Source: Candidatus Hydrogenedentota bacterium (lineage in GTDB: Bacteria > Hydrogenedentota > Hydrogenedentia > Hydrogenedentales > CAITNO01). Taken from it: a DNA stretch of 64,000 nucleotides. The stretch covers positions 110,729-174,728 of the forward strand of contig CAITNO010000099.1 in NCBI GenBank assembly GCA_903893795.1, given 5' to 3'. Position numbers and translations under genes: made by a program. The notes beneath the pieces are model-generated. The model did not search any database, was not told the DNA's origin, and saw only the letters and a list, made by a program, of their open reading frames with translations. Below are positions 17,598-26,170 of this stretch, piece after piece. Numbering within the stretch: the first letter of the stretch is position 1; every line of letters begins with the position of its first letter.

Positions 17598-17668
17598 GCC
17601 GGCATCCTTGCCGGCTCTTGTCGCGCTCGATGGTGCGTTCCGTTTCGCTTTGCGAAACTTCACGCACC
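17598..17668 (+). repeat. two adjacent palindromes (REP-like intergenic element)
   Basis: First palindrome: GCCGGCA-TCCT-TGCCGGC (17598-17615). Second, larger one: GGTGCGT / GTTTCGC / loop TTT / GCGAAAC / ACGCACC (17632-17668), two perfect 7-bp stems split by a 3x3 internal loop. It sits just past the gpx stop but has no T-tract, so it looks like a mobile palindromic unit and not a simple terminator. Confidence 0.55.
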
Positions 17669-17676
17669 CTACTCGG

Positions 17677-18282
17677 TTATTTGGCCGATGCCTTGTCTTT
17701 CGCGGTCAAGGCCTTTTCAATCGCAGACACCACCTCGTCGGAGTCTGGTTTCACCTTGGGGTGGAAACGATTGATTACCTTGCCGTCGGGGCCGATGAGG
17801 AACTTGCCGAAATTCCATTCGATATCGCCGTCAAAACCGGGATTGGTCTTGCTGGAAGTCAACCAGGCGTAGAGCGGCGCAATGTCGTCGCCCTTGACCG
17901 ATATCTTGGAGAACATGGGGAAGGACACGTTGTACTTGGTGGAGCAGAACATTTTTATTTCCGGGTCAGAGCCCGGCTCCTGCCCCATGAAATTGTTTTC
18001 AGGGAACCCCAGTACCACAAATCCCTTGTCCTTGTACTTTTCATAAATCGATTCGAGTGCGGTGTACTGCGGGGTCAGCCCGCACTTTGAGGCAACATTT
18101 ACGATCATCACGACCTTGCCCTTGTAGGTCGCCAAATCAACCTCGCTGCCGTCAATATTCTTGACTTTCAGGTCCAGCGGACTGGTCACACTGGGCGGTT
18201 CCACGGACAGTGTGGAAATGTTAAACCCCAAGAGGGTCGGTATCACGCTGACGGCCGAAACCATTTTTCCAAGTAGTGTCAT
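17677..18282 (-). CDS. glutathione peroxidase (secreted-type)
   Basis: 201 residues. Reduces hydroperoxides with glutathione or thioredoxin. The catalytic Cys67 is in NVASKCGLTPQY (Cys, not selenocysteine), Gln101 in GFPENNFMGQEPG and Trp156-Asn157 in EWNFGKFL. An N-terminal hydrophobic stretch (about 5-27) suggests export or anchoring, which is less common for the family. The ATG at 18282 has AAGGAG 8 nt upstream; the longer open frame upstream is not conserved-looking and is ignored. Confidence 0.92.
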   Translation of the reverse strand: MTLLGKMVSAVSVIPTLLGFNISTLSVEPPSVTSPLDLKVKNIDGSEVDLATYKGKVVMIVNVASKCGLTPQYTALESIYEKYKDKGFVVLGFPENNFMGQEPGSDPEIKMFCSTKYNVSFPMFSKISVKGDDIAPLYAWLTSSKTNPGFDGDIEWNFGKFLIGPDGKVINRFHPKVKPDSDEVVSAIEKALTAKDKASAK

Positions 18283-18377
18283 GGTGTTGTCTCCTTCCTT
18301 GAAATCAACACTGGGATGGCCCGCTTTCTTCCGGCGGGCAGCACGGGAAATGTTCAGAAAGTGCAAAGAAATTAGAC

Positions 18378-18407
18378 TTGCGTCATTCCGCGGCCGCACG
18401 GTATACT
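18378..18407 (+). promoter_or_regulatory. candidate promoter for the EF-G-like gene
   Basis: TTGCGT (18378-18383), 18-bp spacer, TATACT (18402-18407). The leader of about 88 nt contains a perfect hairpin GCCCGATATTCGGGC (18460-18474). Confidence 0.4.
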
Positions 18408-18501
18408 TTTCTTCCTTAGTCTGTCCCGGTTCCAAGTGGTGTCCTGAACTGTACTTATGGCCCGATATTCGGGCTATCCAACCTGCAGCGGAGGCTTTTG
18501 C

Positions 18502-20541
18502 ATGGCTACGATGAATCCGGATAAGGTACGCAATGTTGGCATTGTCGGCCACGGCGGTGTGGGAAAGACCACGTTGGTGGAGCGTATACTCCACAATGTG
18601 GGCGCCACCAGCCGCCTCGGCAGTGTTGAAGAAGGCAACACGGTATGCGATTACCTCGAGGAGGAGGTGGAGCGCAAGTGTACCATCGCGATGAAACTGG
18701 TCAATGTCACGTGGAAAGACAGTCGCATTCATCTTATTGATCATCCCGGCTATGTGGATTTCCTCGGCGAAGTCGCGGCCTCCACGCCGCTGATGGACGG
18801 CTTGGTCATCGCCGTGGACGCCTCAGTTGGCGTCCAGGTGGGCACGGACAACGCGGTCAAGTATGCAGACCGGTTCAACGTCCCGCGCGCATTCTTTATC
18901 AACAAACTTGACCGTGAGCACACCGACTTCATGGCGGTCGTGCGGCAGCTTCAGGACACCTACGGCAAACAGTGCGTGCCGCTGGTGGTTCCCATCGGCG
19001 CGGGCGCCGGCCTGAAGGGCGTTGTCAATGTCGTCAAGGGCGACACCTCCGCCGTGGAAGACGCGGATTCATTCAGAGAAAGCCTCGTCGAGGCGGTTGC
19101 CGAGACCGACGAAGAGCTGACGATGAAGTATCTTGAGACCCTTGAACTTTCTCCCGAAGAGTTCACCCACGGTCTTCAGAACGGCATCACTACTGGCAAG
19201 ATCATCCCCATCGTCGCCGGCAGCGTGGCGATGAATCTTGGCATCAAGGAACTGCTGGACATCATCGCCGATTCCTTCCCGAGCCCGCTGGCGCGCAAGA
19301 TTGTCGCCAAGGACGCCAATGAGAACGACGTTACCGTCAAGGTTGGCCTCAGCGAGCCATTCTTCGCGCAGGTGTTCCGGCAGGTGGTTGACCCCTATGT
19401 GGGCCACCTTACGCTCTTCCGCGTGCTGAGCGGTTCACTCAAGTCGGAATCAGAATTCTACAACGTCACCACGAACACGAAAGAGCGCACCGGAAAGCTC
19501 TACCTGCTCCGCGGCAAGGAGCAGGTGCAGACGGACGAGGTGGTTCCCGGTGACTTGGCGGCCATGACGAAGCTCAAGAACACGCACTTCGGCGACACGC
19601 TCTCCGTGCCCGGGTGCAACAACACCATGCCCAAGATTGAGCTGCCGACGGCGATGGTCAAGCTGGCCATCCTGCCCAAGGCCCGCGCCGACGAGGACAA
19701 GATCGGTGAGGCGCTCAACCGCGTGGCCGAAGAGGACCCGACTTTCACGCACTACCGCGATCCCGACACGAACGAGCATGTGATTCGCGGCATGGGCGAC
19801 CTGCAGATGGACATCCTGCTCAAGCGCATGCAGCGCAAGTTCAAGGTCGAGGCCGAGACCAGGACGCCGAAGGTGGCCTTCCGCGAGACGATCAAGGGAA
19901 CGGCCGAGGTTCAGGGAAAGCACAAGAAACAGTCCGGCGGTCACGGCCAGTACGGCGATGTGTGGCTGCGCCTCAAGCCGAATGAGCGCGGCGCCGGGTA
20001 CGAGTTTGTGGACAGCATCGTTGGCGGCGTTGTTCCGCGCCAGTACATCCCGCACATCGACAAGGGCTGCTCCGAGACCCTGCTTCAGGGCGTGATCAGC
20101 GGCAACAAGGTGGTGGACGTCGTTGTGGAGCTGTACTTCGGCTCGTACCACGCCGTCGACTCGTCCGAAATGGCGTTCAAGACGGCGGCGCGCAAGGGCA
20201 TCCAAAAGGGCGTCCGCGAAGCGAAGCCCTGCCTGCTTGAGCCCATCATGGAGATCGCCATCACCGTGCCGTCCGAGTTCATGGGCGACGTCAACGGCGA
20301 CCTGAACAGCCGTCGCGGCCGCCTGCTGGGCATGGACGCGGTGGGCGGCGGGCGCCAGGTGATCCGCGCGCTCGTGCCGGAGGCCGAAATTCTCCGGTAC
20401 TCGACGGAACTGCGCAGTATGACGCAGGGTCGGGGCACCTACGAGTTGAAATTCGACCACTACGATGAAGTGCCTGATCTGGTGGCCAAGGAAATCGTGG
20501 CGGCCTACGAGAAGACCCGCAGTGGAGAAGAAGAAGACTAA
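18502..20541 (+). CDS. elongation factor G-like translational GTPase (FusA paralogue)
   Basis: 679 residues with the five-domain plan of EF-G. G1 is GHGGVGKT (16-23), G3 DHPGYVDF, G4 NKLDRE. G1 differs from the canonical AHIDAGKTTT of housekeeping EF-G, and the spacing and sequence match the EF-G-like/FusA2 branch seen next to a normal EF-G in other genomes. Domains III-V end with LRSMTQGRGTYELKFDHYDEVP, where GRG is typical of domain V. Start ATG has GGAGG 7 nt upstream. It is a single gene, not in a str operon, which also argues for a paralogue. Whether it translocates, recycles ribosomes or has another role is not known. Confidence 0.88.
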   Translation: MATMNPDKVRNVGIVGHGGVGKTTLVERILHNVGATSRLGSVEEGNTVCDYLEEEVERKCTIAMKLVNVTWKDSRIHLIDHPGYVDFLGEVAASTPLMDGLVIAVDASVGVQVGTDNAVKYADRFNVPRAFFINKLDREHTDFMAVVRQLQDTYGKQCVPLVVPIGAGAGLKGVVNVVKGDTSAVEDADSFRESLVEAVAETDEELTMKYLETLELSPEEFTHGLQNGITTGKIIPIVAGSVAMNLGIKELLDIIADSFPSPLARKIVAKDANENDVTVKVGLSEPFFAQVFRQVVDPYVGHLTLFRVLSGSLKSESEFYNVTTNTKERTGKLYLLRGKEQVQTDEVVPGDLAAMTKLKNTHFGDTLSVPGCNNTMPKIELPTAMVKLAILPKARADEDKIGEALNRVAEEDPTFTHYRDPDTNEHVIRGMGDLQMDILLKRMQRKFKVEAETRTPKVAFRETIKGTAEVQGKHKKQSGGHGQYGDVWLRLKPNERGAGYEFVDSIVGGVVPRQYIPHIDKGCSETLLQGVISGNKVVDVVVELYFGSYHAVDSSEMAFKTAARKGIQKGVREAKPCLLEPIMEIAITVPSEFMGDVNGDLNSRRGRLLGMDAVGGGRQVIRALVPEAEILRYSTELRSMTQGRGTYELKFDHYDEVPDLVAKEIVAAYEKTRSGEEED

Positions 20542-20569
20542 GTCTTCCGACCAGCGAAAGCATCCTTTC

Positions 20570-20610
20570 GGCGCGGACAGACCCCAGGGCCTTGTCCGCG
20601 CCGTTCTTTT
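20570..20610 (+). terminator. intrinsic terminator of the EF-G-like gene
   Basis: GGCGCGGACA (20570-20579) and TGTCCGCGCC (20593-20602), perfect 10-bp stem, then GTTCTTTT. Also serves the convergent gene if bidirectional. Confidence 0.85.
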
Positions 20611-20616
20611 GAGAAC

Positions 20617-21066
20617 TTACATTCCCTCGAACACGGTGGCGATGCGCTCCACCATCCTCGCATCCTCGCCGGTGGCCACCATCATGAACATCCCGCGGCG
20701 CACAGCCCGTGAAGGCACTTCCTTATGCACCGCCGCCCCCAGATTCTGGGCCAGGTGCATCTGCTCCACGATGGCCGCGCCGGGGTCCTTTTTCTGGTAC
20801 TCCATGGCAGTGGCGATTTTTCCCTCGTTGTCGAACTGGTAGATGTTCACGTTGACACCGTTGACCGTGAGGTCGGCCTCGGCCACGGCGCGTTCCCCGG
20901 GACTGGCGGCCATGGTGTTTTGGCTTACGGAGAGGCCCGCAGTTTCAAAGGCAAGTTTGGCCCGGTCAAAGGTGACGGGCTTGGGAATGAAACGCATGAA
21001 AAAGGGGGCGGCCAGGAAGACCACCGCCAGAACAATGACGAACTTGATGATTTTGTTGCTGTCCAT
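20617..21066 (-). CDS. small membrane-anchored protein of unknown function
   Basis: 149 residues with one N-terminal membrane helix (KFVIVLAVVFLAAPFFMRF) and a small globular domain (about 30-149) with no motif I recognise. The ATG at 21066 has AAGGAG 8 nt upstream; a GTG three codons earlier is less favourable. Single gene, convergent with the EF-G paralogue and upstream of the adk terminator. Confidence 0.72.
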   Translation of the reverse strand: MDSNKIIKFVIVLAVVFLAAPFFMRFIPKPVTFDRAKLAFETAGLSVSQNTMAASPGERAVAEADLTVNGVNVNIYQFDNEGKIATAMEYQKKDPGAAIVEQMHLAQNLGAAVHKEVPSRAVRRGMFMMVATGEDARMVERIATVFEGM

Positions 21067-21124
21067 GTTGCGCACTCCTTGAACCGATTATGTGCCGAAG
21101 CGTCTTAAACGTCAAGATAAACAA

Positions 21125-21155
21125 CGCGCCGCGACGATCAATTCGTCGCGGCGCG
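21125..21155 (-). terminator. bidirectional terminator-like hairpin downstream of adk
   Basis: CGCGCCGCGACGA (21125-21137), 5-nt loop, TCGTCGCGGCGCG (21143-21155), a perfect 13-bp stem. On the minus strand it is followed by TTGTTTATCTT. Confidence 0.75.
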
Positions 21156-21180
21156 CATCAAGTGTGGATGGTGTGATGGA

Positions 21181-21822
21181 TCAGAGGGTTTTCAGAACAT
21201 CGAGCACTTCAGCGAAAACGCTGTCGGGCGTGGCGTTGGCGCCGCTGACATTCTTGAGCACGCCCAAATCATCGTAATAGGAAATGATCGGCTCAGTGGT
21301 CTCGTGGTAGGTGAGCAGCCGGTTGAGAACGGTCTCGGCCTTGTCATCTTCACGCTGGATGAGCCGTCCGGCCACCTCCGGCGGCGGGGGGCTGAATTTA
21401 AGATTGTAGATGGCGCCCGTTTCGGGGTCGCTGCGGCGGGCGCTGAGCCGGTCCACGATTTCGGAATCGGGCACGTCAATGTTGATCGCCGCGTCAATTG
21501 CCTCGCCGCGCTTTGCCAGAAACGCGGTCAGCATCTCTGCCTGGGGGATGGAGCGGGGGAAGCCGTCGAGAATATAACCTGCGGTGCAGTCATCCCAGGT
21601 GAGACGGTCGGCAACTATCTCGCAGGTCAGTTCGTCGGGGACCAATCCGCCGCTGTTTAGGTAGCCCTGGACCTTCAGTCCGAGAGGGGTGCCGTCCTTG
21701 AGATTCTTGCGGAATATGTCGCCTGTGGAGATGTGCGGAACTTTCAGTTCCTGGGCCATGCGCACGGCCTGCGTGCCTTTTCCGGCGCCTGGAGCGCCCA
21801 GCATGACGATTCGGAATCCCAT
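21181..21822 (-). CDS. adk: adenylate kinase
   Basis: 213 residues. Interconverts ATP, ADP and AMP. P-loop GAPGAGKGT (9-17), AMP-binding STGDIFR, GFPRSIPQAE and LID-type ARRSDPETGAIYNLKF region are all present. The LID is long but has no zinc-binding Cys set. The ATG at 21822 is preceded by AAAGGA at a suitable distance; six extra residues from an upstream ATG are unlikely. Adjacent to no secY or rpl genes, unlike in many bacteria. Confidence 0.95.
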   Translation of the reverse strand: MGFRIVMLGAPGAGKGTQAVRMAQELKVPHISTGDIFRKNLKDGTPLGLKVQGYLNSGGLVPDELTCEIVADRLTWDDCTAGYILDGFPRSIPQAEMLTAFLAKRGEAIDAAINIDVPDSEIVDRLSARRSDPETGAIYNLKFSPPPPEVAGRLIQREDDKAETVLNRLLTYHETTEPIISYYDDLGVLKNVSGANATPDSVFAEVLDVLKTL

Positions 21823-21962
21823 GACCGAGTCCTTTCTCATGACGACAAAAACGTCGAGGTTGATTTGTGTGAACTACAGAAATACGGGGGTAAAACCCCG
21901 AGGCGTAAGTATATCATACCGACTCTACCCACTTGCCAGTGGCCGAAGTTCGGGGGGTCAGT

Positions 21963-21992
21963 TTGGGGCGTGATTGCGCAATAGTGTACAAT
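21963..21992 (+). promoter_or_regulatory. candidate promoter for serC
   Basis: TTGGGG (21963-21968), 18-bp spacer, TACAAT (21987-21992). The leader to the start codon would be about 105 nt. The -35 match is weak. Confidence 0.3.
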
Positions 21993-22103
21993 AATGCCCG
22001 TTATTCCTTGTTCGCCAGCCGGACAAGCGGTTCAAACCGGGACAGATTGGTTCATGGAACCGTCCCGCGTTCAACGAGCGCATCAACCAAGGAGATAGAG
22101 ATT

Positions 22104-23192
22104 ATGACGGAACGGGTGTTTAATTTTTCCGCAGGCCCGGCCACGCTGCCGCTGTCGGTGCTGCAGCAGGCTCAGGCTGACCTTCTTTGCTATCCCGGCG
22201 CAGGCGCCTCTGTCATGGAGATAAGCCACCGTTCCAAGGCGTTTGCCAAGATTCTGGCAGAGGCCAAGGCGGACATCAAGGCGCTTCTTAGCCTTGGCGA
22301 CGATTACCACGTGCTGTTCACGCCGGGCGGTGCGAGCATGCAGTTCACCATGTTGGCCATGAACTTTCTTGCCGGCAAGACGGCCGACTACACCAATGTT
22401 GGTTCCTGGTCTAGCAAGGCGTTGAAGGACGCCCAGCGTTTCGGCACGGCCCGCAGCATCTGGTCGGGTAAGGCGGACAATTATGTGCGCATGCCCGAAG
22501 ACAGCGAACTGGATTTGGACCCGGCCGCAGAGTACGTGCATTTCACGTCCAATGAGACGATTCAGGGCATCCAAGTCGCCACCGAGCCGGACGTCAAGGG
22601 CAAGGCGCTGATTTGTGACGCCTCTTCCGATTTCCTCTCACGGCCGATTGCGGCGGACAAATACGCCATGATCTATGCGGGCGCCCAGAAGAATGTCGGT
22701 CCTTCCGGAACGGCGGTCGTGATTCTGCGCAATGACATGCTGGAGCGGGTGTCCGAGGGACTGCCGTCGCTCCTGGACTACAAGGTCATGGTGGAGAACG
22801 ATTCGCTGTACAACACGCCGTCCACGTTCACCATTTACATTATTGGTCTGGTGGTGAAATGGCTGCGCAACGAAATCGGCGGTTTGGAGAAGGTTGCGGA
22901 GATCAACGAGAAGAAGGCCGGTCTGCTGTACGATGCCATCGACAGCAGCGGCGGGTTCTATCGCGGACATGCCGAAAAGGCCTGGCGCTCCAAGATGAAC
23001 GTCACTTTCCGCGTGGGCAATGAGGAGCAGGAAAAGCTGTTCATCGAACAGGCCACCAAGGCCGGGTTGGACGGCTTGAAGGGCCACCGCTCCGTGGGCG
23101 GATGCCGCGCCTCCATCTACAATGCCATGCCGACGGAGGGCTGCCAGGCCCTGCGCGACTTCATGCTTGAGTTCCAGCGCACCAACGGCTGA
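22104..23192 (+). CDS. serC: phosphoserine aminotransferase
   Basis: 362 residues. Converts 3-phosphohydroxypyruvate and glutamate to phosphoserine in serine synthesis (and can act in pyridoxal phosphate synthesis). It opens with the typical VFNFSAGPATLP; the pyridoxal-phosphate Lys is Lys196 in YAGAQKNVGPSG; NTPSTFTIYI and GHRSVGGCRASIYNA near the end are class-V aminotransferase/SerC signatures. AAGGAG is 9 nt before the ATG. Ends in a strong terminator, so it is monocistronic. Confidence 0.95.
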   Translation: MTERVFNFSAGPATLPLSVLQQAQADLLCYPGAGASVMEISHRSKAFAKILAEAKADIKALLSLGDDYHVLFTPGGASMQFTMLAMNFLAGKTADYTNVGSWSSKALKDAQRFGTARSIWSGKADNYVRMPEDSELDLDPAAEYVHFTSNETIQGIQVATEPDVKGKALICDASSDFLSRPIAADKYAMIYAGAQKNVGPSGTAVVILRNDMLERVSEGLPSLLDYKVMVENDSLYNTPSTFTIYIIGLVVKWLRNEIGGLEKVAEINEKKAGLLYDAIDSSGGFYRGHAEKAWRSKMNVTFRVGNEEQEKLFIEQATKAGLDGLKGHRSVGGCRASIYNAMPTEGCQALRDFMLEFQRTNG

Positions 23193-23215
23193 TCAAGGCT
23201 GACAGCACCATTCAT

Positions 23216-23259
23216 CGGCGGCAGTGTTCGGGTATTGCGGATGCTGCCGCCGTTCTTTT
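23216..23259 (+). terminator. intrinsic terminator of serC
   Basis: CGGCGGCAG (23216-23224) pairs with CTGCCGCCG (23244-23252), then TTCTTTT. Confidence 0.8.
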
Positions 23260-23304
23260 GGGGGTGGGAGTCGGCATGCACCGCGCCGGAGAGGACAGGG
23301 GGGA

Positions 23305-24372
23305 TCAGGAGCGTTTTAGCGCGGCGAGCATCTTCCAGGCGCAGCGTTCCCAAGTGGCTTCGCCGGCGGCCCCGCGTCCCATGGCGAGCCTGTCATGCCG
23401 TTCGGAGGGCGTCTCATCCTGAAAACGGCGCAGTGCCTGGATGATGGAGGTGGTGTTTTCGGGGTCGCAGTAGGCGGGCACGGTGCCTCCCCACTCGGCG
23501 GGCGCGCCCGCACGTGCCGTGAGCACCGGGGTTCCGGCGCGCATCGCCTCCACAACGGCCATGCCGCAACCGTCATCAACCGCGGGATAGAGGAGCAAAT
23601 CGGCGTGGCGCAGGAGCGACGCAAGGATGGCATCAGGACAACGCTCAATGCGCACAATTCCGCATCCCCAGTCATCGGGCTCATCGGTGAGTGGAGGGCC
23701 GACGAGGGCGACCAGCGGGGGGAAGAGTTCGGGACGTTTTCGCAGTGCCTCGCGCAGATTGGGGAGACAGGGAAGTGTGTAACGGTTGACGGGTAACACC
23801 GCATAGGGCGCTTGGGCCACGGGGGCAAGGTCCTGCTGAAACACATCGGAAACGCCCGGGGGGGCGACGAAGATTCGTTCCATGCCCAGGCCGAGGCGCG
23901 CGGTGCACAGGCGCTGCAACGCGTGTGACGTGCAGAGAAGTCCGCCCGAGGCCAGCAGCGCCTTGCGCGCGGGACGGGACAACCGGTCCGGCGTGGCCGC
24001 CTGGCGGCCGTTGGATGCCGTTCCCAGGAATAGCAGGTCCGTGAGGAAGAGCACCTGCAGGAAGGAGGCGTGGGGCGGGAGAGGGCAGGACAGGGGGGCA
24101 AGCACCGTGTCCACACCGCAACGCTGCGCGGCCTGCGCCACGGCGGCACCCCGCCCCCCGAGCAGGGAGGAACGGGTGCTGTCGATGCAGATACGTTCAA
24201 ACTCAGAAAAGGAATCGTGCGTGTCGGGATCGGTGAACACAACGACCCGCAATCCGGGGTCGAGGGTTTGAACCGCCTGAAGCGCATGGTGAAGAAAACG
24301 GACCTCGATCCGGTCGTCCATAGGCGGATACGACCGGCCCTGTTCCGTCAGTGTGCTGACCCCGAGAAACAT
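23305..24372 (-). CDS. glycosyltransferase, GT4-like (group 1)
   Basis: 355 residues with a GT-B fold pattern. The C-terminal half carries the donor-binding region: RHADLLLYPAVDDGCGMAVV followed by EAMRAGTPVLTA, equivalent to the EX7E motif of group 1 transferases. The N-terminal half is less conserved. No transmembrane segment is obvious. Last gene of a three-gene run after sat and a 100-residue unknown (31-bp gap). Acceptor and sugar donor unknown; the start at 24372 has no strong Shine-Dalgarno. Confidence 0.8.
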   Translation of the reverse strand: MFLGVSTLTEQGRSYPPMDDRIEVRFLHHALQAVQTLDPGLRVVVFTDPDTHDSFSEFERICIDSTRSSLLGGRGAAVAQAAQRCGVDTVLAPLSCPLPPHASFLQVLFLTDLLFLGTASNGRQAATPDRLSRPARKALLASGGLLCTSHALQRLCTARLGLGMERIFVAPPGVSDVFQQDLAPVAQAPYAVLPVNRYTLPCLPNLREALRKRPELFPPLVALVGPPLTDEPDDWGCGIVRIERCPDAILASLLRHADLLLYPAVDDGCGMAVVEAMRAGTPVLTARAGAPAEWGGTVPAYCDPENTTSIIQALRRFQDETPSERHDRLAMGRGAAGEATWERCAWKMLAALKRS

Positions 24373-24402
24373 TTTAGCTGACCCGATCTTCGTTGGCGTG
24401 CA

Positions 24403-24705
24403 TTACTCAATATAACCCAAATCGAAGAGCCGATCACGCAAGGCACGTTCTTCCTCCGGCGTAAGTGCGGTTTCGTGGAACCGGACCCAGTTGCGACCGG
24501 CAAGGGCGTCGAGTATTTTCTCCGCCGCGAAATCGGGGCTGTCGTGGGCGCTGACCTTTTCGACCACGTCGGCGCTGTCTGCGTCGGTTTCCACGGTGAA
24601 GGTGCGAATAACCTCCACCGGTGGGACAAGCTTTGCCAGCAGCGCCGCGCGAACCGCCCCGGCACCGGGGCCGGTTATGCACAGGCAGGGCTTTTCAGGG
24701 TCCAT
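24403..24705 (-). CDS. 100-residue protein of unknown function between sat and a glycosyltransferase
   Basis: The N-terminus PCLCITGPGAGAVRAALL looks like a beta strand and a degenerate P-loop (GPGAGAVR lacks the Lys-Ser/Thr). The segment SPDFAAEKILDAL resembles the C-terminal helix of adenylylsulfate kinases. A truncated, non-catalytic APS-kinase-like protein is one reading, but the match is too weak to name. It begins 20 bp after the sat stop, so it is almost certainly co-transcribed with it. An upstream in-frame start would overlap sat by 28 bp. Confidence 0.6.
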   Translation of the reverse strand: MDPEKPCLCITGPGAGAVRAALLAKLVPPVEVIRTFTVETDADSADVVEKVSAHDSPDFAAEKILDALAGRNWVRFHETALTPEEERALRDRLFDLGYIE

Positions 24706-24725
24706 TGCGATGTAAGTTTCCCCGC

Positions 24726-25889
24726 TCAGGAACCCGCGGTGCCCAGTGCCCAATCGATCAGGACCTTTGCCACTTCGGGCCGGGTGAACTCCACCGGGGG
24801 CGCTTCGCCGCGGTTGAGCATCTCGCGCACCTTCGTGCCGCTGAGCATCACATGTTCCTCCGCCGTGCCGGGGCAGGTCTTCTTGCTGGCCATTTCGCCC
24901 GTGCGCTTGGAGTAGAACGTGTGGTCGAAAAAGATGGGGGTGATGCCCAGGGCGACGGGGTCTACCTCTTCGAAGATGTAGTGCGCGTCATAGCTGCCGT
25001 AGTAGTTGCCGACACCGGCGTGGTCGCGGCCGACGATGAAGTGCGTGCAGCCGTAATTCTTGCGGATGATGGCGTGCATGATGGCTTCGCGCGGTCCGGC
25101 GTAGCGCATGTTCACAGGCATGATCGACAGCAGCACATGCTCCTGGGGGTAGTACTTCTCAAGAAGCACCTGGTAGCAGCGCATGCGGACGTCGCCGGGG
25201 ATGTCGTCGCTTTTGGTCGTTCCCATCAGGGGATGGATGAGCAGACCGTCGCACATTTCGAGTGCGCATTTCGTCAGATATTCATGGGCGCGATGAATGG
25301 GGTTGCGGGTCTGGAAGGCCACGACGCGGCGCCATTTGCGCTCTTCGAAGGCCGCGCGCGTCTGCACCGGCGTGAGGTTGTAATCCTGGAATTCCACCTC
25401 GCGGTCACGCAGGACGTCGATGTCGCCGGCAAGGAAGACATCGCCCATGCTGTAGGTGTAGGCCACGCCCGGATGGGCCGTGTCAGAGGTGCGGTAGACC
25501 TTTTCACAAAGGTTCTTCTTGTCGAGGCGGAACTTGGACGCAAGGTGCAGGATGGCCACCACTTCACCTCGGTCGTCCTCGATGGCCACGGGCGTGCCAG
25601 GTTCCAGCGACTGCGCCTCCTCCTCGGAGACCGCCAGCAGAATGGGGATGGACCACGGTATGCCGGGGGCAAGTTCCATGGAGTCCAGCACGCGCAAGGT
25701 CTGTTCCTCGTTCATGAATCCCGTCAGCGGGCTGAAAAGGCCTTTTGCAATGCCGTCGATGTCAAAAGACGCGTAGGCATCGACTTTGATGCGGGGCAGT
25801 GTTGCCGCGCAGGCGAGGCTCTTCTCGAGATCGCTGGGGGATTGGATGAAGCGGTTTATCAATACGCCGCCGTGCGGTTGAATGCTCAT
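24726..25889 (-). CDS. sat: sulfate adenylyltransferase (ATP sulfurylase, single-chain type)
   Basis: 387 residues, about the length of the homo-oligomeric Sat enzyme. Makes adenosine 5'-phosphosulfate from ATP and sulfate (or the reverse in sulfur oxidisers). The HXXH nucleotide motif is in QTRNPIHRAHE (His199, His202), GRDHAGVGNYYG is the second signature, and MLSGTKVREML closes the active site. GGAG is 9 nt before the ATG. No aprAB, cysC, cysH or sulfite reductase gene is in this window, so the direction of use cannot be inferred. Confidence 0.94.
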   Translation of the reverse strand: MSIQPHGGVLINRFIQSPSDLEKSLACAATLPRIKVDAYASFDIDGIAKGLFSPLTGFMNEEQTLRVLDSMELAPGIPWSIPILLAVSEEEAQSLEPGTPVAIEDDRGEVVAILHLASKFRLDKKNLCEKVYRTSDTAHPGVAYTYSMGDVFLAGDIDVLRDREVEFQDYNLTPVQTRAAFEERKWRRVVAFQTRNPIHRAHEYLTKCALEMCDGLLIHPLMGTTKSDDIPGDVRMRCYQVLLEKYYPQEHVLLSIMPVNMRYAGPREAIMHAIIRKNYGCTHFIVGRDHAGVGNYYGSYDAHYIFEEVDPVALGITPIFFDHTFYSKRTGEMASKKTCPGTAEEHVMLSGTKVREMLNRGEAPPVEFTRPEVAKVLIDWALGTAGS

Positions 25890-26170
25890 AGGAATCGTCT
25901 CCCGGTGGAATGAGGCTTTGGGGTTAAAGCACGGAATCTCGATGCAATTCGCATGAATTGTAGCAAAACCCGGCCAGGTGGCACAAAAAGGGAAGCTGAA
26001 GAACCTGTTGCGGCACACCCGCGACAGGTTAGCTCTGAAAGATGATTATGAATGAGAAGATTAGGCGATTGCAAGAAAAGATCTCCACCTGCGAATACCT
26101 TTGACAGGATGACGGTAAAGTCGTGGGAATGGTCTGCAACTTCCGATGGCATGGGCGGAAGTGCGAAGGC

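Noticed and set aside
17677..18282. Selenoprotein reading of the glutathione peroxidase
   Set aside because: The catalytic residue is encoded as Cys (TGC-type codon) and the frame needs no TGA read-through.
24621..25913. 430-residue plus-strand frame opposite sat
   Set aside because: Fully antisense to a well-supported sat gene with intact motifs.
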